In this document: positions 22,117-33,800 of the stretch, one piece after another
Layout of the letters: the number at the start of each line of letters is the position of its first letter
How positions within the stretch are numbered: the first letter of the stretch is position 1
Source of the DNA: Agarophyton chilense
Lineage: Eukaryota > Rhodophyta > Florideophyceae > Gracilariales > Gracilariaceae
DNA: 64,000 nt
Assembly: GCA_030374765.1 (NCBI GenBank)
Contig: JARGXX010000099.1
Coordinates: forward strand, 1,302,001 to 1,366,000
Direction of reading: 5' to 3'
Translations under genes and position numbers: made by a program
Notes under the pieces: model-generated
What the model was told of the DNA's origin: nothing
Database searches by the model: none
What the model saw: only the letters and a program-made list of their open reading frames with translations

Positions 22117-23493
22117 ATGACGACCGCACAGCTGCTGTTCGCAGCAAGCTGGCCAATTATTCGCGTAAGCCATGCGCGTCGGCTACGAGTTGTTTTTCAA
22201 ACACCCAAGTGCACGGCAGCAGAGACGGCGGCTCTGTCTCGTAAGGCCGTAGTAGTCGGCGCCGGGGTGGCCGGCTTGTGCGCGGCTCGCGAGCTCGCTA
22301 ACGGCGGCATGAGCGTCACGCTTCTCGAGGCGTCTGACGATGTCGGGGGCCGCGTGCGCACCGACGTGGTGGACGGTTTCCTGTTGGACCGCGGCTTCCA
22401 GGTGTTCATTGAGGCGTACCCTGAGTGCAGAAGAGTGTATGTAGGTCATGGGTTCAACCCAAGTCTTTTTGCTGCGTTGCTCTCAACGCTCTGACAGTGG
22501 CGAGAGGTGCGTTTTTTTTTTCCTTCTTGCGTGCCTTGTGTGTGGTTGGTGTGAACAGACTACGATACGACGAGCTCAAGCTTCAGCGCTTTGTTCCGGG
22601 TGCTATGATATGGTATAGGAAATCATTTCACACAATTAGCGACCCGTTCCGAGCTCCGTTGCTTGCGGTGCGCGCAGTTTTCACGCCGATAGGCAGCGTT
22701 GTGGACAAACTGCGCGTGGCGGTGCTACGCACCAAGCTGTTGCGCACGCCGGTGGAGGAGATCTTGGGCAGGGGCGGGCAGCGAGTGGACAGCTTTCTTC
22801 GCGCAGAAGGGTTTTCAGAGCAGTTCATCGACACGTTCTTCCGGCCGTTCTACGAGGGAATATTCCTGGCGCCTCTTTCGGAGCAATGCTCAAGGCTGTT
22901 TTGCTTTGTGTTCCGCATGTTTGGCGAGGGCGCGGCGTCGCTGCCGGCCGGGGGTATGGGAGCGGTCTCGCGGCAGCTGGCAGAGGCGCTGCCACGCGCA
23001 GTGGAAGTGAAGCTGGGGGAGCGGGTAACAAGCTTGCGCAGCGGACGTGTAGAGACGACGCACGGAGCGTACGACGGTGATGTGGTAGTAGTGGCGACGG
23101 AGGGCGACGAGGCGGCGCGACTGGTGCGCGGGGTGGAGGGCGGTGAGTGGCGCGGCAGCGTGTGCGTGTACTTTGCGTCGGAGCGGGCGGCGCCCGTGTC
23201 GCGCGCCGTACTGCTGCTCAACGGCGAGGGCGACGCGGACGGACCGGTGAATAACGTAGCGTTCCCGGCGCAGGTGGCGACGTCGTACGCGCCGGCCGGT
23301 AAGACGCTGGTGTCGTGCACGGTGGTGGGCGACGGCAGCGGCGGCGACGACGACGAAGTGCAGCGCGCGGCGCGCCATCAACTGCGTGGGTGGTTTGGCG
23401 AGGCCGTGGACGAGTGGCGCCTGCTGCGCGTGTACCGCATCCCGCACGCGCTGCCCGCGCAGGTGGTCGACGACGGCGGCCACGACCGCACGT

Positions 23494-23529
<36 letters not shown>

Positions 23530-23663
23530 ACGATGGCGTGTTTGTGTGCGGTGACCATACGATGTCGCCCACGCTGCACGGCGCTATGCTGTCGGGCCGT
23601 CGCGCTGCGGAGCGCGCGCTGCGCTACGTGCCCCGCGCCCGCCGCGTAGCCTCCTCGTCGTAA
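22117..23663 (+). CDS. FAD-dependent oxidoreductase, phytoene-desaturase-like
   Basis: Two exons, 22117-22436 and 22559-23663, 474 aa; donor GTATGT, acceptor GAACAG, phase 2. The join restores the family motif EAYPECRRV-LRYDELKL. After a 40-residue leader (possible organelle transit peptide) comes the Rossmann FAD-binding motif AVVVGAGVAGLCAARELA (G48, G50, G53) and the LLEASDDVGGRVRT motif. Conserved later blocks are FSEQFIDTFFRPFYEGIF and SLPAGGMGAVSRQLAEAL, and a C-terminal FAD-contact motif, VFVCGDHTMSPTLHGAMLSG. This matches the amine-oxidase/phytoene-dehydrogenase-like family found in cyanobacteria and plastids; the substrate is unknown. An 11-residue alanine run encoded by a GCG repeat precedes the last motif and is probably a surface loop. 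Confidence 0.85.
23492..23528. repeat. (GGC)n trinucleotide repeat in coding sequence
   Basis: About a dozen GCG/GGC triplets inside the FAD oxidoreductase gene encode an alanine run just before the C-terminal FAD-binding motif. Length polymorphism would change loop length without a frameshift. Confidence 0.9.
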
Positions 23664-23990
23664 ACGCGCGCTGCGCTTCGCGTGGCGCGTCCCGTCGCGG
23701 CCCGCTTGCGCTTCGCGCGTTTGCGCTTCGCGCGTTGCGTTTGGCGCGTTGCGTTTGGCGCGTTGCGTTTGGCGCGTTGCGTTTGATGATGGCGCAAGGT
23801 CGCGCGACCGCGACCGCGACCGCGACCGCGTCCGTAACGGCGACCGCTGTCAGCAACGACGCTCCGCCGCCGCTCTCGCGCCCCATAACGCGCGCGCCGC
23901 GCGTCGCCACGGCGCTGCGCTGCCTCCGCACGGAGCTCATTGCCGTCGCCGTCGCCATCGCCGTTGCCGTTGTCGTCGCCGTGCGCCACC
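23664..23990. other. Short GC-rich spacer with tandem repeats
   Basis: It separates two same-strand genes. It holds 14-bp repeats and GCGACC hexamers (about 23805-23840). No gene is supported; it is the promoter region of the Hint gene. Confidence 0.45.
23704..23785. repeat. 14-bp tandem repeat
   Basis: Four near-perfect copies of GCGCGTTGCGTTTG are preceded by two related units, TTGCGCTTCGCGCG. It lies between the FAD oxidoreductase and Hint genes. Confidence 0.85.
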
Positions 23991-25505
23991 ATGCGAGCCG
24001 TACCACCACCTCCACTGCTGTTGCTGCCGCTGCTGCTGCTGCTGCTGCTGCGGCGCGACGCGCACGCCTCGCCCTTCCGCGTCTCTGAGCCGCGCCACGT
24101 CGGGCACGCGGCTGACCCCGCGGCTGCGTCGCCGGCGCCGGCGCCGCGCGCTGCTGACATTGACGGCGCCGTCTTCGACCTCGTGGCGCAAGCGCCGGGC
24201 TGCGTGTCGCGTGTTGCACACGGTGTTGTGCGCTTCCAGCCCTTCGAACCGGGCGTGTCGCTCGCGCTCAACCTATCGCCGCCCGAGGCGCTCATCCCAT
24301 TTGATAACATCTCTGTATCTGGCGTCACATGCGCGCGGAATCATTTGAACGACGTGCTCGCGCTGTACGATCCATCGCGTATCGCCCTCACCGACGTTGG
24401 CGTCAACGCCGCTGACGTGCCGCACATCTACGTCGCCGGCGTTGACGCCGCCCCGAGGCTGTGCGCTCCCGCTGTGTATCCGCCCCGCGTGTATCTTTAT
24501 ACCTCGCAGTTGCAACACCTCTTCCGCGCCAACCGCCGCTTCGGCGGGGTGCAGATTGACGTTGCCGCCCGCGCCCTGGCCGAACATCCTGCCGCCATGT
24601 ACATGCTCTCCATTCCGCGCAACGACACCCAAAACGCCTGTCTGTACCGCCGCCGCCTGGAGAGCGCTTACAATTCGAAGCTCAAGCCCGACGCCGACGA
24701 GGACCCGAGCGCCTCCGCCGAGGCAGACTACAATGACGACGACCACGACGACCACGACGACCACGACGACCACGACCACGAAGGCCACGACGAAGATGAC
24801 GACCACCAAGCTCCATCTCAAACTGATGACCCCCTGGAGGAGGAGCTAACCCCTGGCCCTCTGCCTTCCGGCCCCACCACTTTCTCCACCGCCAACGAAG
24901 AGGCCATGTTGATGGAGGAAAAAGAGGCTCAGCTCGAAAGGGAGAAAAACAGCAACAATCGCTGCTTTCCGGCTTCAGCCATTGTTCAATTGCACGACGG
25001 CCGACGCATTCCCATGTCTCGCCTGCAAATTGGCCATCGCGTGCAAGTTGCCCTTTCTGTGTTCTCCCCCGTCTTCATGTTCACGCACAAGCTCACCGGC
25101 GTACTCGCCCCATTCGTGCACATCCGCACTCACAGCGGCCATCAGCTCTCAGTCACTGCCTCCCACTTCATCTACCTTGACTCGAAGCTCACACCGGCTG
25201 GAAACGCTGCAATTGGACTACAGGTGCAGCTTCACGATGGCACCCTTACCAATATATCTCATGTTTCCGTCGTGCAGCGCTCTGGCTTGTACAACCCGCA
25301 AACCCTGCACGGAGATATCATTGTCGACCACATTCGCTGCTCTACCTACACCGAAGCCGTCCGCCCTCTTGTTGCGCACTCTCTGCTAGCTCCTCTACGA
25401 TTGGTTTTTGACAGGTTTGCGATTTATACTTCGCGCTTTGATAACGGCGCTGACGCTTTCTTTGGCGATTTTCTAGCACCATTGCCTTACATTTTTAGCA
25501 AATAG
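23991..25505 (+). CDS. Secreted Hint-domain (hedgehog-type autoprocessing) protein
   Basis: 504 aa from an ATG in good context (GCCACC before ATG). The N-terminus is a strong signal peptide built almost wholly of leucines (residues 5-20), then RRDAHAS. Residues 30-245 form an extracellular domain I cannot assign. Residues about 246-275 are an Asp/His repeat (DDH units) that could bind metal. A linker leads to C325, the first residue of a Hint domain: CFPASAIVQLHDGRRIPMSR, then the T389-x-x-H392 motif (TASH) and a GDIIVDHIRCSTY block (D446, C450), all in the hedgehog Hog order. Hint domains cleave at the N-side of the Cys through a thioester, and in hedgehog attach a sterol. A hydrophobic, aromatic C-terminus follows. 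The N-domain could therefore be released or lipidated (inference). Confidence 0.85.
   Translation: MRAVPPPPLLLLPLLLLLLLRRDAHASPFRVSEPRHVGHAADPAAASPAPAPRAADIDGAVFDLVAQAPGCVSRVAHGVVRFQPFEPGVSLALNLSPPEALIPFDNISVSGVTCARNHLNDVLALYDPSRIALTDVGVNAADVPHIYVAGVDAAPRLCAPAVYPPRVYLYTSQLQHLFRANRRFGGVQIDVAARALAEHPAAMYMLSIPRNDTQNACLYRRRLESAYNSKLKPDADEDPSASAEADYNDDDHDDHDDHDDHDHEGHDEDDDHQAPSQTDDPLEEELTPGPLPSGPTTFSTANEEAMLMEEKEAQLEREKNSNNRCFPASAIVQLHDGRRIPMSRLQIGHRVQVALSVFSPVFMFTHKLTGVLAPFVHIRTHSGHQLSVTASHFIYLDSKLTPAGNAAIGLQVQLHDGTLTNISHVSVVQRSGLYNPQTLHGDIIVDHIRCSTYTEAVRPLVAHSLLAPLRLVFDRFAIYTSRFDNGADAFFGDFLAPLPYIFSK
24737..24778. repeat. GACGACCAC tandem repeat in coding sequence
   Basis: A 9-bp unit repeated about four times and continuing in degenerate form encodes the Asp-Asp-His repeat of the Hint protein. 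It is one of the trinucleotide-based expansions in this gene. Confidence 0.85.
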
Positions 25506-25794
25506 ATACCGAGTTATACAAAAAATGGGATATGTTCATCATGGGAGCGTTTGGAACTCCATTAGTTCCCATGCTTTGTGAACCAAGCCACGTTTGTGGT
25601 CTGTATTTCATACGCAGAGTACCTTCGTACCAAAGGTACATAACTACTTCATTTTCCCCCACAGCACATAAGTAGGCATCAGCCGTAAAACAATTATTTC
25701 CGGACAGAATGCCAGACACCGTCTTCACCGTGAGCCCTAGTCCCACAGTAGTAAGTTTCATCACTGAGAGCGCCATTTCCTTTCTGCAGTCCAT
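25495..25794 (-). CDS. Hypothetical small ORF overlapping the Hint gene 3' end
   Basis: 99 codons starting at ATG. The composition is protein-like (GLTVKTVSGILSGNNCFTAD, Trp- and Tyr-containing segments) and unlike the low-complexity shadows nearby, but I recognise no family. It ends 11 bp inside the Hint coding sequence on the other strand. It may be a real small gene, an exon of a larger one, or a relic. Confidence 0.25.
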   Translation of the reverse strand: MDCRKEMALSVMKLTTVGLGLTVKTVSGILSGNNCFTADAYLCAVGENEVVMYLWYEGTLRMKYRPQTWLGSQSMGTNGVPNAPMMNISHFLYNSVSIC

Positions 25795-26804
25795 TCCTCG
25801 CCATTCTACTTGAGAGGGCTTCTTTCATTTTAACTACTTTGAAGATGAGAAATATCACAATGAAATATTCCTATGTGGTTTTTGTTCTTGCGGGCGGTCA
25901 ACTCAAGATTCGTGTTCCAAGATCTCGAGCTCGTGGAAAATCAAGGGGCCGCCGTGACAAATCACGTGGCCTTGTCTACTCATATCCTTTTGCGTACAGT
26001 AATAATCAAGTTGGTCTTTATCTTCTCAACCAGATGTTGTGCGGAGAGTGTAGAAGGCGACTCTTCATCTCTTTTTCCGTGGCCCCTTTGAACGTGACAA
26101 AAAAGCACGGGAAAAAAACTAGAGGCCTTCATATGTCCAGGACGTTGCAGCGCCCCTACGAGCATGCTTATGTCGACATCCAACATCCAACTTTGATAAA
26201 TAATTTTTTTCTTGTTGTCTCGTGTCAATTGCCATGCCTGTGCCATGCGGGCCATGCTTTATGAGGCCCATGCTTCTGTATTATTTGGTGGACGAGCCAG
26301 TTTCAAACCGTATGGTTTGAGATTGCAGTGGAATTTTGTTGCAGATAGAATCGTATGCTCTCGCCATTGGAGCTCCTTGAGCGACTCAAAAAGTTGTGGT
26401 CAAAGGACAACACCACCACTAGCAAGGCCTGATCAACACCGTCCATTGCGTCTTGCAGAAAGACCCGACAATTATTGCTTTTATGAATGAGGCTCTCTTT
26501 CGCAATGTTCAAGTGTCTTTGTTGCTTGGACAGCGTTTTTTTTATTATTTGTATGATGAAGGGACAAGTACTGTCTAGCTTAAATTGTGTTTTGCATGGG
26601 CTTCAGTAGTTTGTTAGTCAGTTGCGCCCATGGCGAGGGTGTATTAAAATGTTCCATCTAGTTATCGAACAAATAACAATTAGCTAGAGGGGTCGTTGCA
26701 GTTTTGAAGCAGTGCTATGATAGAACACGTTAAATGAGCGAGTAAACGTCATGTGCACTATGAGAAGCACGCGCGGGCTTGCATACTGATAGTCCTCAAA
26801 AGCT
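25795..26804. other. Intergenic region, no gene seen
   Basis: AT-rich. Open frames of up to about 140 codons exist but lack domains. A TTAGCTAGAG motif lies at about 26681. Confidence 0.4.
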
Positions 26805-27578
26805 TTACCTCTTGTTCATTTTGGCCATGTGTCTCTCAAACGCTCCGCTGCGAATCAGATAGTCAAAGTGTGATCCTGTTGGCAATTCTACAAAACTTTG
26901 CTTTCTTCTTTTCCGTTTGCGACGTGCCACCCCCCGTTTCATGCCATGCAATCCATTATCAGCAAGGTTCCTTGCCTCCTCAGCCTCTTGTAGTGTGCGT
27001 TTTCGTTTCTGTTGACCAATGTTCTTGCTATGCTGATCAACTGTACGTCTTCGTCGCAATAATGGCGCTACGTCGTGCGTCTCTGTATGTTGCAAGCCCC
27101 GTTCTTCTAATGCACAAGCCGAAACATTAGACAGCTGTGAACGGCCAATCCGACAAGCGTCATATCTTGATGTGATGTCTTGAGGAGGAAGGACTCCGAT
27201 GCCCCCTACACTGGGGCTGTCTTGCTGTGGCTGTTGATTCCGTCTTTTGCAGGTGGTCAGTTCATCACCTTCCACCTTCAGCTTATCGCGCGAAATTTGG
27301 CCAGGCCGGACATGCTTTATTCCAGTCGACGTAGGGATCCCTCTCTCAGAATTGCATTTTGTTGAACGAGACGCTCGTCTTCGGTTCGGTGCCATCACCG
27401 GTGCAGGGGGTGAAATGGCCTCGTGATGTCTTTTTCTTACGAAAGAAAGCAAGTCACATTCGATGTCTTCAGCGAAACCGTAACTTTTGCGAGGCGATTG
27501 ATACCACATGGCGGCCGTATCTTTCGGAATCATTGTAGGACGTTTGCAATGTTCAAATAGATTAGCTGCTTGCATCAT
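26805..27578 (-). CDS. Hypothetical basic protein
   Basis: A single-exon frame of 257 aa from an ATG. It is rich in Arg, Lys, Gln and Ser with several candidate nuclear localisation clusters (APNRRRASRSTK, RRKRKRRK near the C-terminus, LLRRRRTVDQ). The start (CKRPTMIPKDTAAMWYQSPR) and the C-terminal SFVELPTGSHFDYLIRSGAF segment look the most ordered. I do not recognise a family. It is probably a nuclear protein, if real. Confidence 0.5.
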   Translation of the reverse strand: MMQAANLFEHCKRPTMIPKDTAAMWYQSPRKSYGFAEDIECDLLSFVRKRHHEAISPPAPVMAPNRRRASRSTKCNSERGIPTSTGIKHVRPGQISRDKLKVEGDELTTCKRRNQQPQQDSPSVGGIGVLPPQDITSRYDACRIGRSQLSNVSACALEERGLQHTETHDVAPLLRRRRTVDQHSKNIGQQKRKRTLQEAEEARNLADNGLHGMKRGVARRKRKRRKQSFVELPTGSHFDYLIRSGAFERHMAKMNKR

Positions 27579-27890
27579 TTGTCGTTAACTGACTAGATTA
27601 CCATGAGTATTGCCGTTACAACACGCGAAGGCGGAGAGGATGTGGTTGCAGCAGTCAACAGCGAAACTAAAAAATTTTCCTACAGTAACTTCATTCATGA
27701 TATACATCCCGTAGTACGCGCAAGCTACGATACTGTAAATACAGTCTCTACAGGACTTCACATGCCGCATCTACTGTAGGTTAAGTGCTGCCCGCGTGGT
27801 TGATGTTTACCCTATTTGCTGTGATCTAAGTTTAAAGAGTCTATATGAGGGAGTTGAGATAGATATGACGTTCCGGTTTGGATTTCTGTC

Positions 27891-30800
27891 TCACCTCCTG
27901 CTATCTGAGGGTTTTACGATGCTAAAAGTCTGTTCTTGGGCGGCCTGCAATCTTTGCAACAGAGATCCGCCGCCCGTGGACTTGTGAACTTTGGCAGTGA
28001 CCTTGTTTTTAGAGTTAGATTGGTTACCCAAAGATGTTAATCGTTGATGGTTCACTTGAGTTCTCTGCCCAAAATTGTTAGTTTGATTAGCTTGAAAAGT
28101 TAGGTCTTGGTGCGAGCCGTTGGTGCTGGGAAACATGCTTCTTGGTTGGCCAAGGGGTCCGCTCCGAGACGGAAAACGTTTGCTCTTTCCATATCCTGCA
28201 TTCGAGTGTCGATTCCTACCAGATGGTTGAAGCTTTCGATTCGACACTGCGTTCTTGTCTTTACCAGACGCATTGCCTCGCATTCGTTGCTCGTCATGAT
28301 TCGTCCTCTTAACAAATCCTCTATGATTGACATTTGGTCTGGGCATCAATCGCAAGTTACTTGGATTCTTGTGCTGGGAAGCATCTATTGCTCCATCGCC
28401 TATGCCTCTGACGTAATTTTTTCTTTGACGTTTTTGGTTCACCTTGTGGATCCCAGTAGAATGTCCCGGAAAGCTTTTCGGAATAGGCAAAATCTCTCGA
28501 GTTCCATCTCGTTTCATCATCTCGGGGGGTTGGCTTTGAGGCGAATGTCCATTGCCAACCAGGTTCTGATTCCATATAGGAGAGGTACGGGTCCCGTTGA
28601 AAGGGTTACCCACCGAGGTCGATTCCCAGGATGGATTCGGCTGTGGATGCTTTTGAATTCCATGGTCAGAAGTTCTTTGCTTCGTTCCAAGTCTGGACAG
28701 AATATTCGGCTTTGAGTGAGAACGTGATGGCGTCCAGTCTGAAGCTGTTAGTTGGGATACTAGGTTCGAATGAGGCTTGACAACATCGGCCCTTCGCTCC
28801 ACTACTGTGCGTTGGGTAGGGTATCCCGCCATGCTTTTCGAACGCGTTTGAGTCTCCGTTCGCGAATTTAGTGTATTCCTGCCCCTCCTTGTAGAATTCA
28901 GGTTTTCAGGCTCTTCAGGTTGAACGAAACGAGCCCTAGGATCCTTTTCAAGAAGAAAGCTACCCTTCTTGGAAACTTCAGGCGGTACAAAACGCGCCGC
29001 AGGGTTTGTTTCGAACAGGGAACCGTCTTTGGGCGTGGAGTTTGCCTTGCTCTTCCATGGTGCGAAAGGTCTGTCCAAAGCATTACTGACTTTCTGAGTC
29101 GGCCCATGTTTCGGGGCGGCGGCATTAGAAACTTCAAAATGGGGATTGCATGCCTTCGTCACATTAGATGAGGAAGCATTGCTGACTTTTTGGATTGGGT
29201 AGTGATTAGAACGGGCTGTACTGGACGGTTTATCTACCAGTGAATTTTCTACCTTCTTCGCAGTATCCGAGCAAAGGCTTATGGGCACGTTAGATCTCAG
29301 GGGCAAACTTCGCAATGCAGTATTGCCGCTTGTGACTGAGTCTCGTGTCCGTGTCTTCGCAGCATCCTGCTGACCCGATAAAACGCGATCAATGGGCCTG
29401 TCTCCGTTTTCTGTTTGTAAGTCTTTCAATCTGCCCAGATCTTTCCTGTCCTGTTCAAGTTTTCTATCTTCTGTCTGGAAACCATGTTTTTCCACCGGGA
29501 GTTTTCTTTCAGTGACACCCTTCACGAGGGATTTAGGGATGGGTGGCGCAACGACACACTCCCCACTACCAGTCCTTGCCGACGTCTTGCTATCACCGTT
29601 CGCGGTCAAGTCCATTCTTTTGACTTTTCCCCCTCTTCTCTTCTTCACATCTCGCGCAATATTCTCAGGCTTTTCTGGGGTTGGTCGTTTGAGTGATTCT
29701 GATTGGGGTTCATGTACTTTTCCCCTGAGCTTACCCGCCGAGTCCTGGTGATCATTTTCTTGTGGCACGTCCCTCCCAGGATGAGCTCTATATTCACGAT
29801 CAGTAGTGTCTCGTTTCTTGAAACGATCCCCGCTGCCCGAAACACATCCCAACGATAAAGGTGGGCGATTACGGTATCCGGTTCCATTACCTTCGGCATT
29901 TTCACCAGGTAAAACTGTATTGCAGTTTTTCGAGAGAGAAATCACGTGGGAATTTTCACGACAGTGCCGAATGAGTCCTTGCCAGGGTACTGATGTTCGA
30001 CCCAATATCATTGCATTTCCCACAATCAGCAAAGAATACTTTGCTCTTGTAAGCGCTACATTCATTCGCCTCTCATCGTTTACGAACCCAATATCCTTGC
30101 AATTACCACCCCGTACTGTGCTGAGGACAACAACCGGTTTTTCTCGACCCTGTATACCATCTATGGTACTCACTTCGATGTTCATGGACTTGAGAATCAC
30201 ACATTCACGTACAAGTTGCTCCAAGAGAACAACTTGTTGCCGATAAGGACTCAGAAGAACTATACTATCCTTGAAATTCTCATCTCTGTAAGACCCGATG
30301 AAATTTTCAAGGATCCTTATCACGAGGCGTGCTTCCGCTAGGTTGCTAACAGACCCTTTCGCCGTTCGCTTCTCGATATGGTTCATTCCTGAAGTGTCAA
30401 AGAAACTGAGCGGTCCAAACCTTTTCTTCGCGTCATGATGAAAAGCTTTTGTAATCTGCTTTTCCAAAACATTGGGCCCATCCCGTATCTTTCCAAAGTA
30501 GAAATGTGCATTAGGAAAACTGGAAATTGATGGGTGCATACGATACTGTACATTCAGAACCATCACTCTCTCTCGATCTGCTGAGCAGATACGCTCAAAG
30601 AGCGATGTTCGAAGCTGTTTGGAAACGGTGGGATTGGTAGACACCACTGTCGCGGGAAGTTGTTGTGGATCTCCGACAAAAACTACATGGCTAAACTTTG
30701 GAGAACTTCTGCCCTTGGCGCCAAGCGAAATTGGAATAAGACTTTCCGGTTCTATACTCTGTGCGGCTTCATCGATGATAACAACATCAAAATTCACTCC

Positions 30801-33800
30801 AAGAGTCTTTACCAACTCATGCCCAGCTGAATTCAAAGTTGAAAAGACCAAACTTGACTGATTCAGTATTCTGCTCATACGCTTCATCCTGTCCACTTTC
30901 TTAGCTTGATCTTGCACCTTCCTTTCATCTCTGACCTGAGATAGGTGACTCTTGAGTGAATCTTTTTCATCATGTAAGAGGGTCAGTTGGTCGGTTAACG
31001 ATTGTATTTGACATTCAATTCCAGACGACGAATATTTTGACGAGTCAATCTTCTCCTCCTTTTCTTTCTCCATCAGCTCTAGTCTTTTGTTGTGCACTTC
31101 AGATATTCTTTCATTAACCACTTGCAGAGCTCGACATCGATGTTCCAACCGTGTCTTTGTATCCTCTAAGTCAGATTCGGCGCGGTCTTCCTTCTCACCA
31201 TACTTTGCGAGTGTGCGAAGCTCAAAACGCTTAAGCTTGTCGAGAGTCGTACCATGACCCACTCGAACAATTCGAGGACACGCCTTACCACCATCAGGCA
31301 AAGTTAAGCCATGTTCTATCACTCGGGACATGATTTCATCCACAGCAGCATTAGATGGAGCGCACACAAGCACACGTATAGCAGGAATTCTTATTCTCAT
31401 TCCTATGTCATCTACCGAGACTCGGACGATGCGTGGGAAAAAGCGTTCAAACGAAGTAGTAATAAAGGCAGAGATTAGGTTCATAATAGTTGACGTTTTC
31501 CCTGTGCCTGGAGGGCCTTGAACAAGGCTCAATGCTCCATGGTTTTTTTTGAAGAACTGTTTTTCTGAAGTTACTCCATGGTATTGGAGCAATGGACCCG
31601 ATGAACGAAGGATGCTGCGCATTGCATTCACTTGGGAATCATTTGCACTACCTGCTTTCCCGAGATCCGAAATGAAATCAAGAGGACCAGCTGCAAGGCT
31701 CATAGACTTCTCTCTCTGGCGAGAGTCGACTTTGCTATTAATCGACAGGCCGAAAGCCGGGTCAAGAATTGGCCACAGTAAACCATCTGGGAGATTCGGA
31801 ATCGACCAGAGTGCTTCAATTTGCCGTTGAAACGTAATTAGGTTCATTAAACGACTTACCTGAATTCTTCGTCCTTTTCCAGGAGCATTATCCAGGCCGT
31901 GGTCGAAACACAATTGAAGAACTAGTTCATGAATTCCCTTTTCCACCTTCGAGGTTGAGACAAGAGCGACTGCCTCAGTCAGAGGACCACCATCGCGCTC
32001 TGTACACCTGGCCGGGGGTATTCGAAGGTATACAATATCCGTCGCTTGAGCCTGAAAGATAGAGAACTGTGAGCTGGAAAGATCCTGGCCATGCTCTCTA
32101 GGTGGCCCCCCTTGGTCAGCACAGAATCTCAGACGCAGATTATGAAAATATCCAATGCTTGACGGGGGTTCTTGGACCTCGAAGGCAGTGCGGCAATACC
32201 TGTAGCCCTGCGGATCTTGTAGAAAATTGTTGGCAAAGCTGTTTTCTTCCTTCATCATATTTAGAATAGAAGCCCGACATTCAGATGTAAGTAGCGGTTC
32301 CCAAAACTCCACGTATTCCTCAGCATTGGAAAATGTCTTGCCAGATGTCTTCATATTGCTTGGTCGTGGGATCGAAGGTTCTGCATTTCTAATGAGAGCT
32401 CGATATAGTAAATCCATGTCGCGAGGTTGTAGCTTGCGAATATCTGGAGACAATGTACACTCATGCAGTTGCTCTTTCTCTAAATCTACGATTGGAGCTG
32501 CGCCTAGCTCCGCAATTTCAACCGACTTCTCACAAGCCTCCCTTGATGGCCTGGTGCTATTTAAGTTGATAGCCACCTCCATCGGCTGAACGGCACGAGT
32601 GCTATCCGCAGCAAGGCGTGCAGCTTTCTGCGCAATTGCTTGCTCTCTCTGCAGCTCAAACAGCGTTTTCGTTGGCTGACTTTCTGGTTGCAGCCCTCGA
32701 CGCATCTTCGGCCTCACAGGGGCGTCACCCAGCAACTCCTTTCTCAATTCGCTTAGGTGACAGACCCCTCGTTGAGGCCTGACCGTGGTTCTAAACAGCG
32801 GAAGTCGTCCTCGTGTGCTCCCCAGAGGGCCACGCGGGCCTAACTTGCTCGAATTGCCTTGGTTGCGGATAGACCCGTCTCCACTGCGCTCACCACTTGC
32901 TTTTCGGGAAAAAAAGTCATCAATCCTTGTGGTGTTCAACGTTTTGAGGTTTGTGTTTTTGCATACCTCCTTGTTTTTGTTTTTATCCCAGGACAGCAGG
33001 AATGACTTCGCTCCAGTGAGGTTTCCTTTTTCGACCAGCACTTGACATTGCTCTAAGGTCAATCGATTACAACCTGTTTCACTATTTGCATGCATTCTGA
33101 TAATTTTGAACATCGACGAACGATGATCCTCAGAGAGTCTCCATGTCGGAGCAATGGAAGACATTGTATGAGCCCAAGAAGCAAGGGCAGAAGAATCTTT
33201 CATGGTATGCATGCCAAACAATCCACTGGTAGCCTTTCGAAGAGCTGCTGGCTCAGAATGTACATTCTTGCGACGAGCATCTTCGTATAATATGCCCCAG
33301 ACCTCTCGCAACTGAGCGAAGAACTGACAACAAGCCTCACGGAACTCGGATTCGCTTACATGGTCCTCAAAAATCTTCCAACTCTGTGAAAAGGAGCAAA
33401 TTGCAGCGAATGCCCATTCCGACACAGATTTTTCATGCAGCTGGGAGGTATAGCCCGTATTTTGAAGAATCCGATACCACAAAAAAAAGGAGGCGTATGT
33501 CCTCGGTGAAACCATGTTCTTAAGTCCAAACATAATACATAAGGAAGATTGGACGCCATCAACAAGCATATTTGTTGTCTCGGCGTTTTTCTTCAAGGCC
33601 GAGGCCAGGAGCTTCGATGGATTAGAAACGGCAAAAGTACTATTGAGCCCAAACGACTTTCGCATCGCTGCCATGCATCTCAGACTGATGTCTTTCTGAG
33701 AGCTTGAAAGGAGATGTGTGACGTGAAACGGCAGTAAACGTAACCAACCAGAGCCTAAATTTCTTTCACAGAGAAATAGAAACCTTGATCTAACAATACT

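Noticed and set aside
22437..22470. tRNA B-box-like GGTTCAACCC
   Set aside because: It lies within a spliced intron and no A-box, acceptor stem or anticodon arm can be drawn around it.
25839..26264. 141-codon plus-strand frame
   Set aside because: No recognisable domain and no splice-supported extension; treated as chance.
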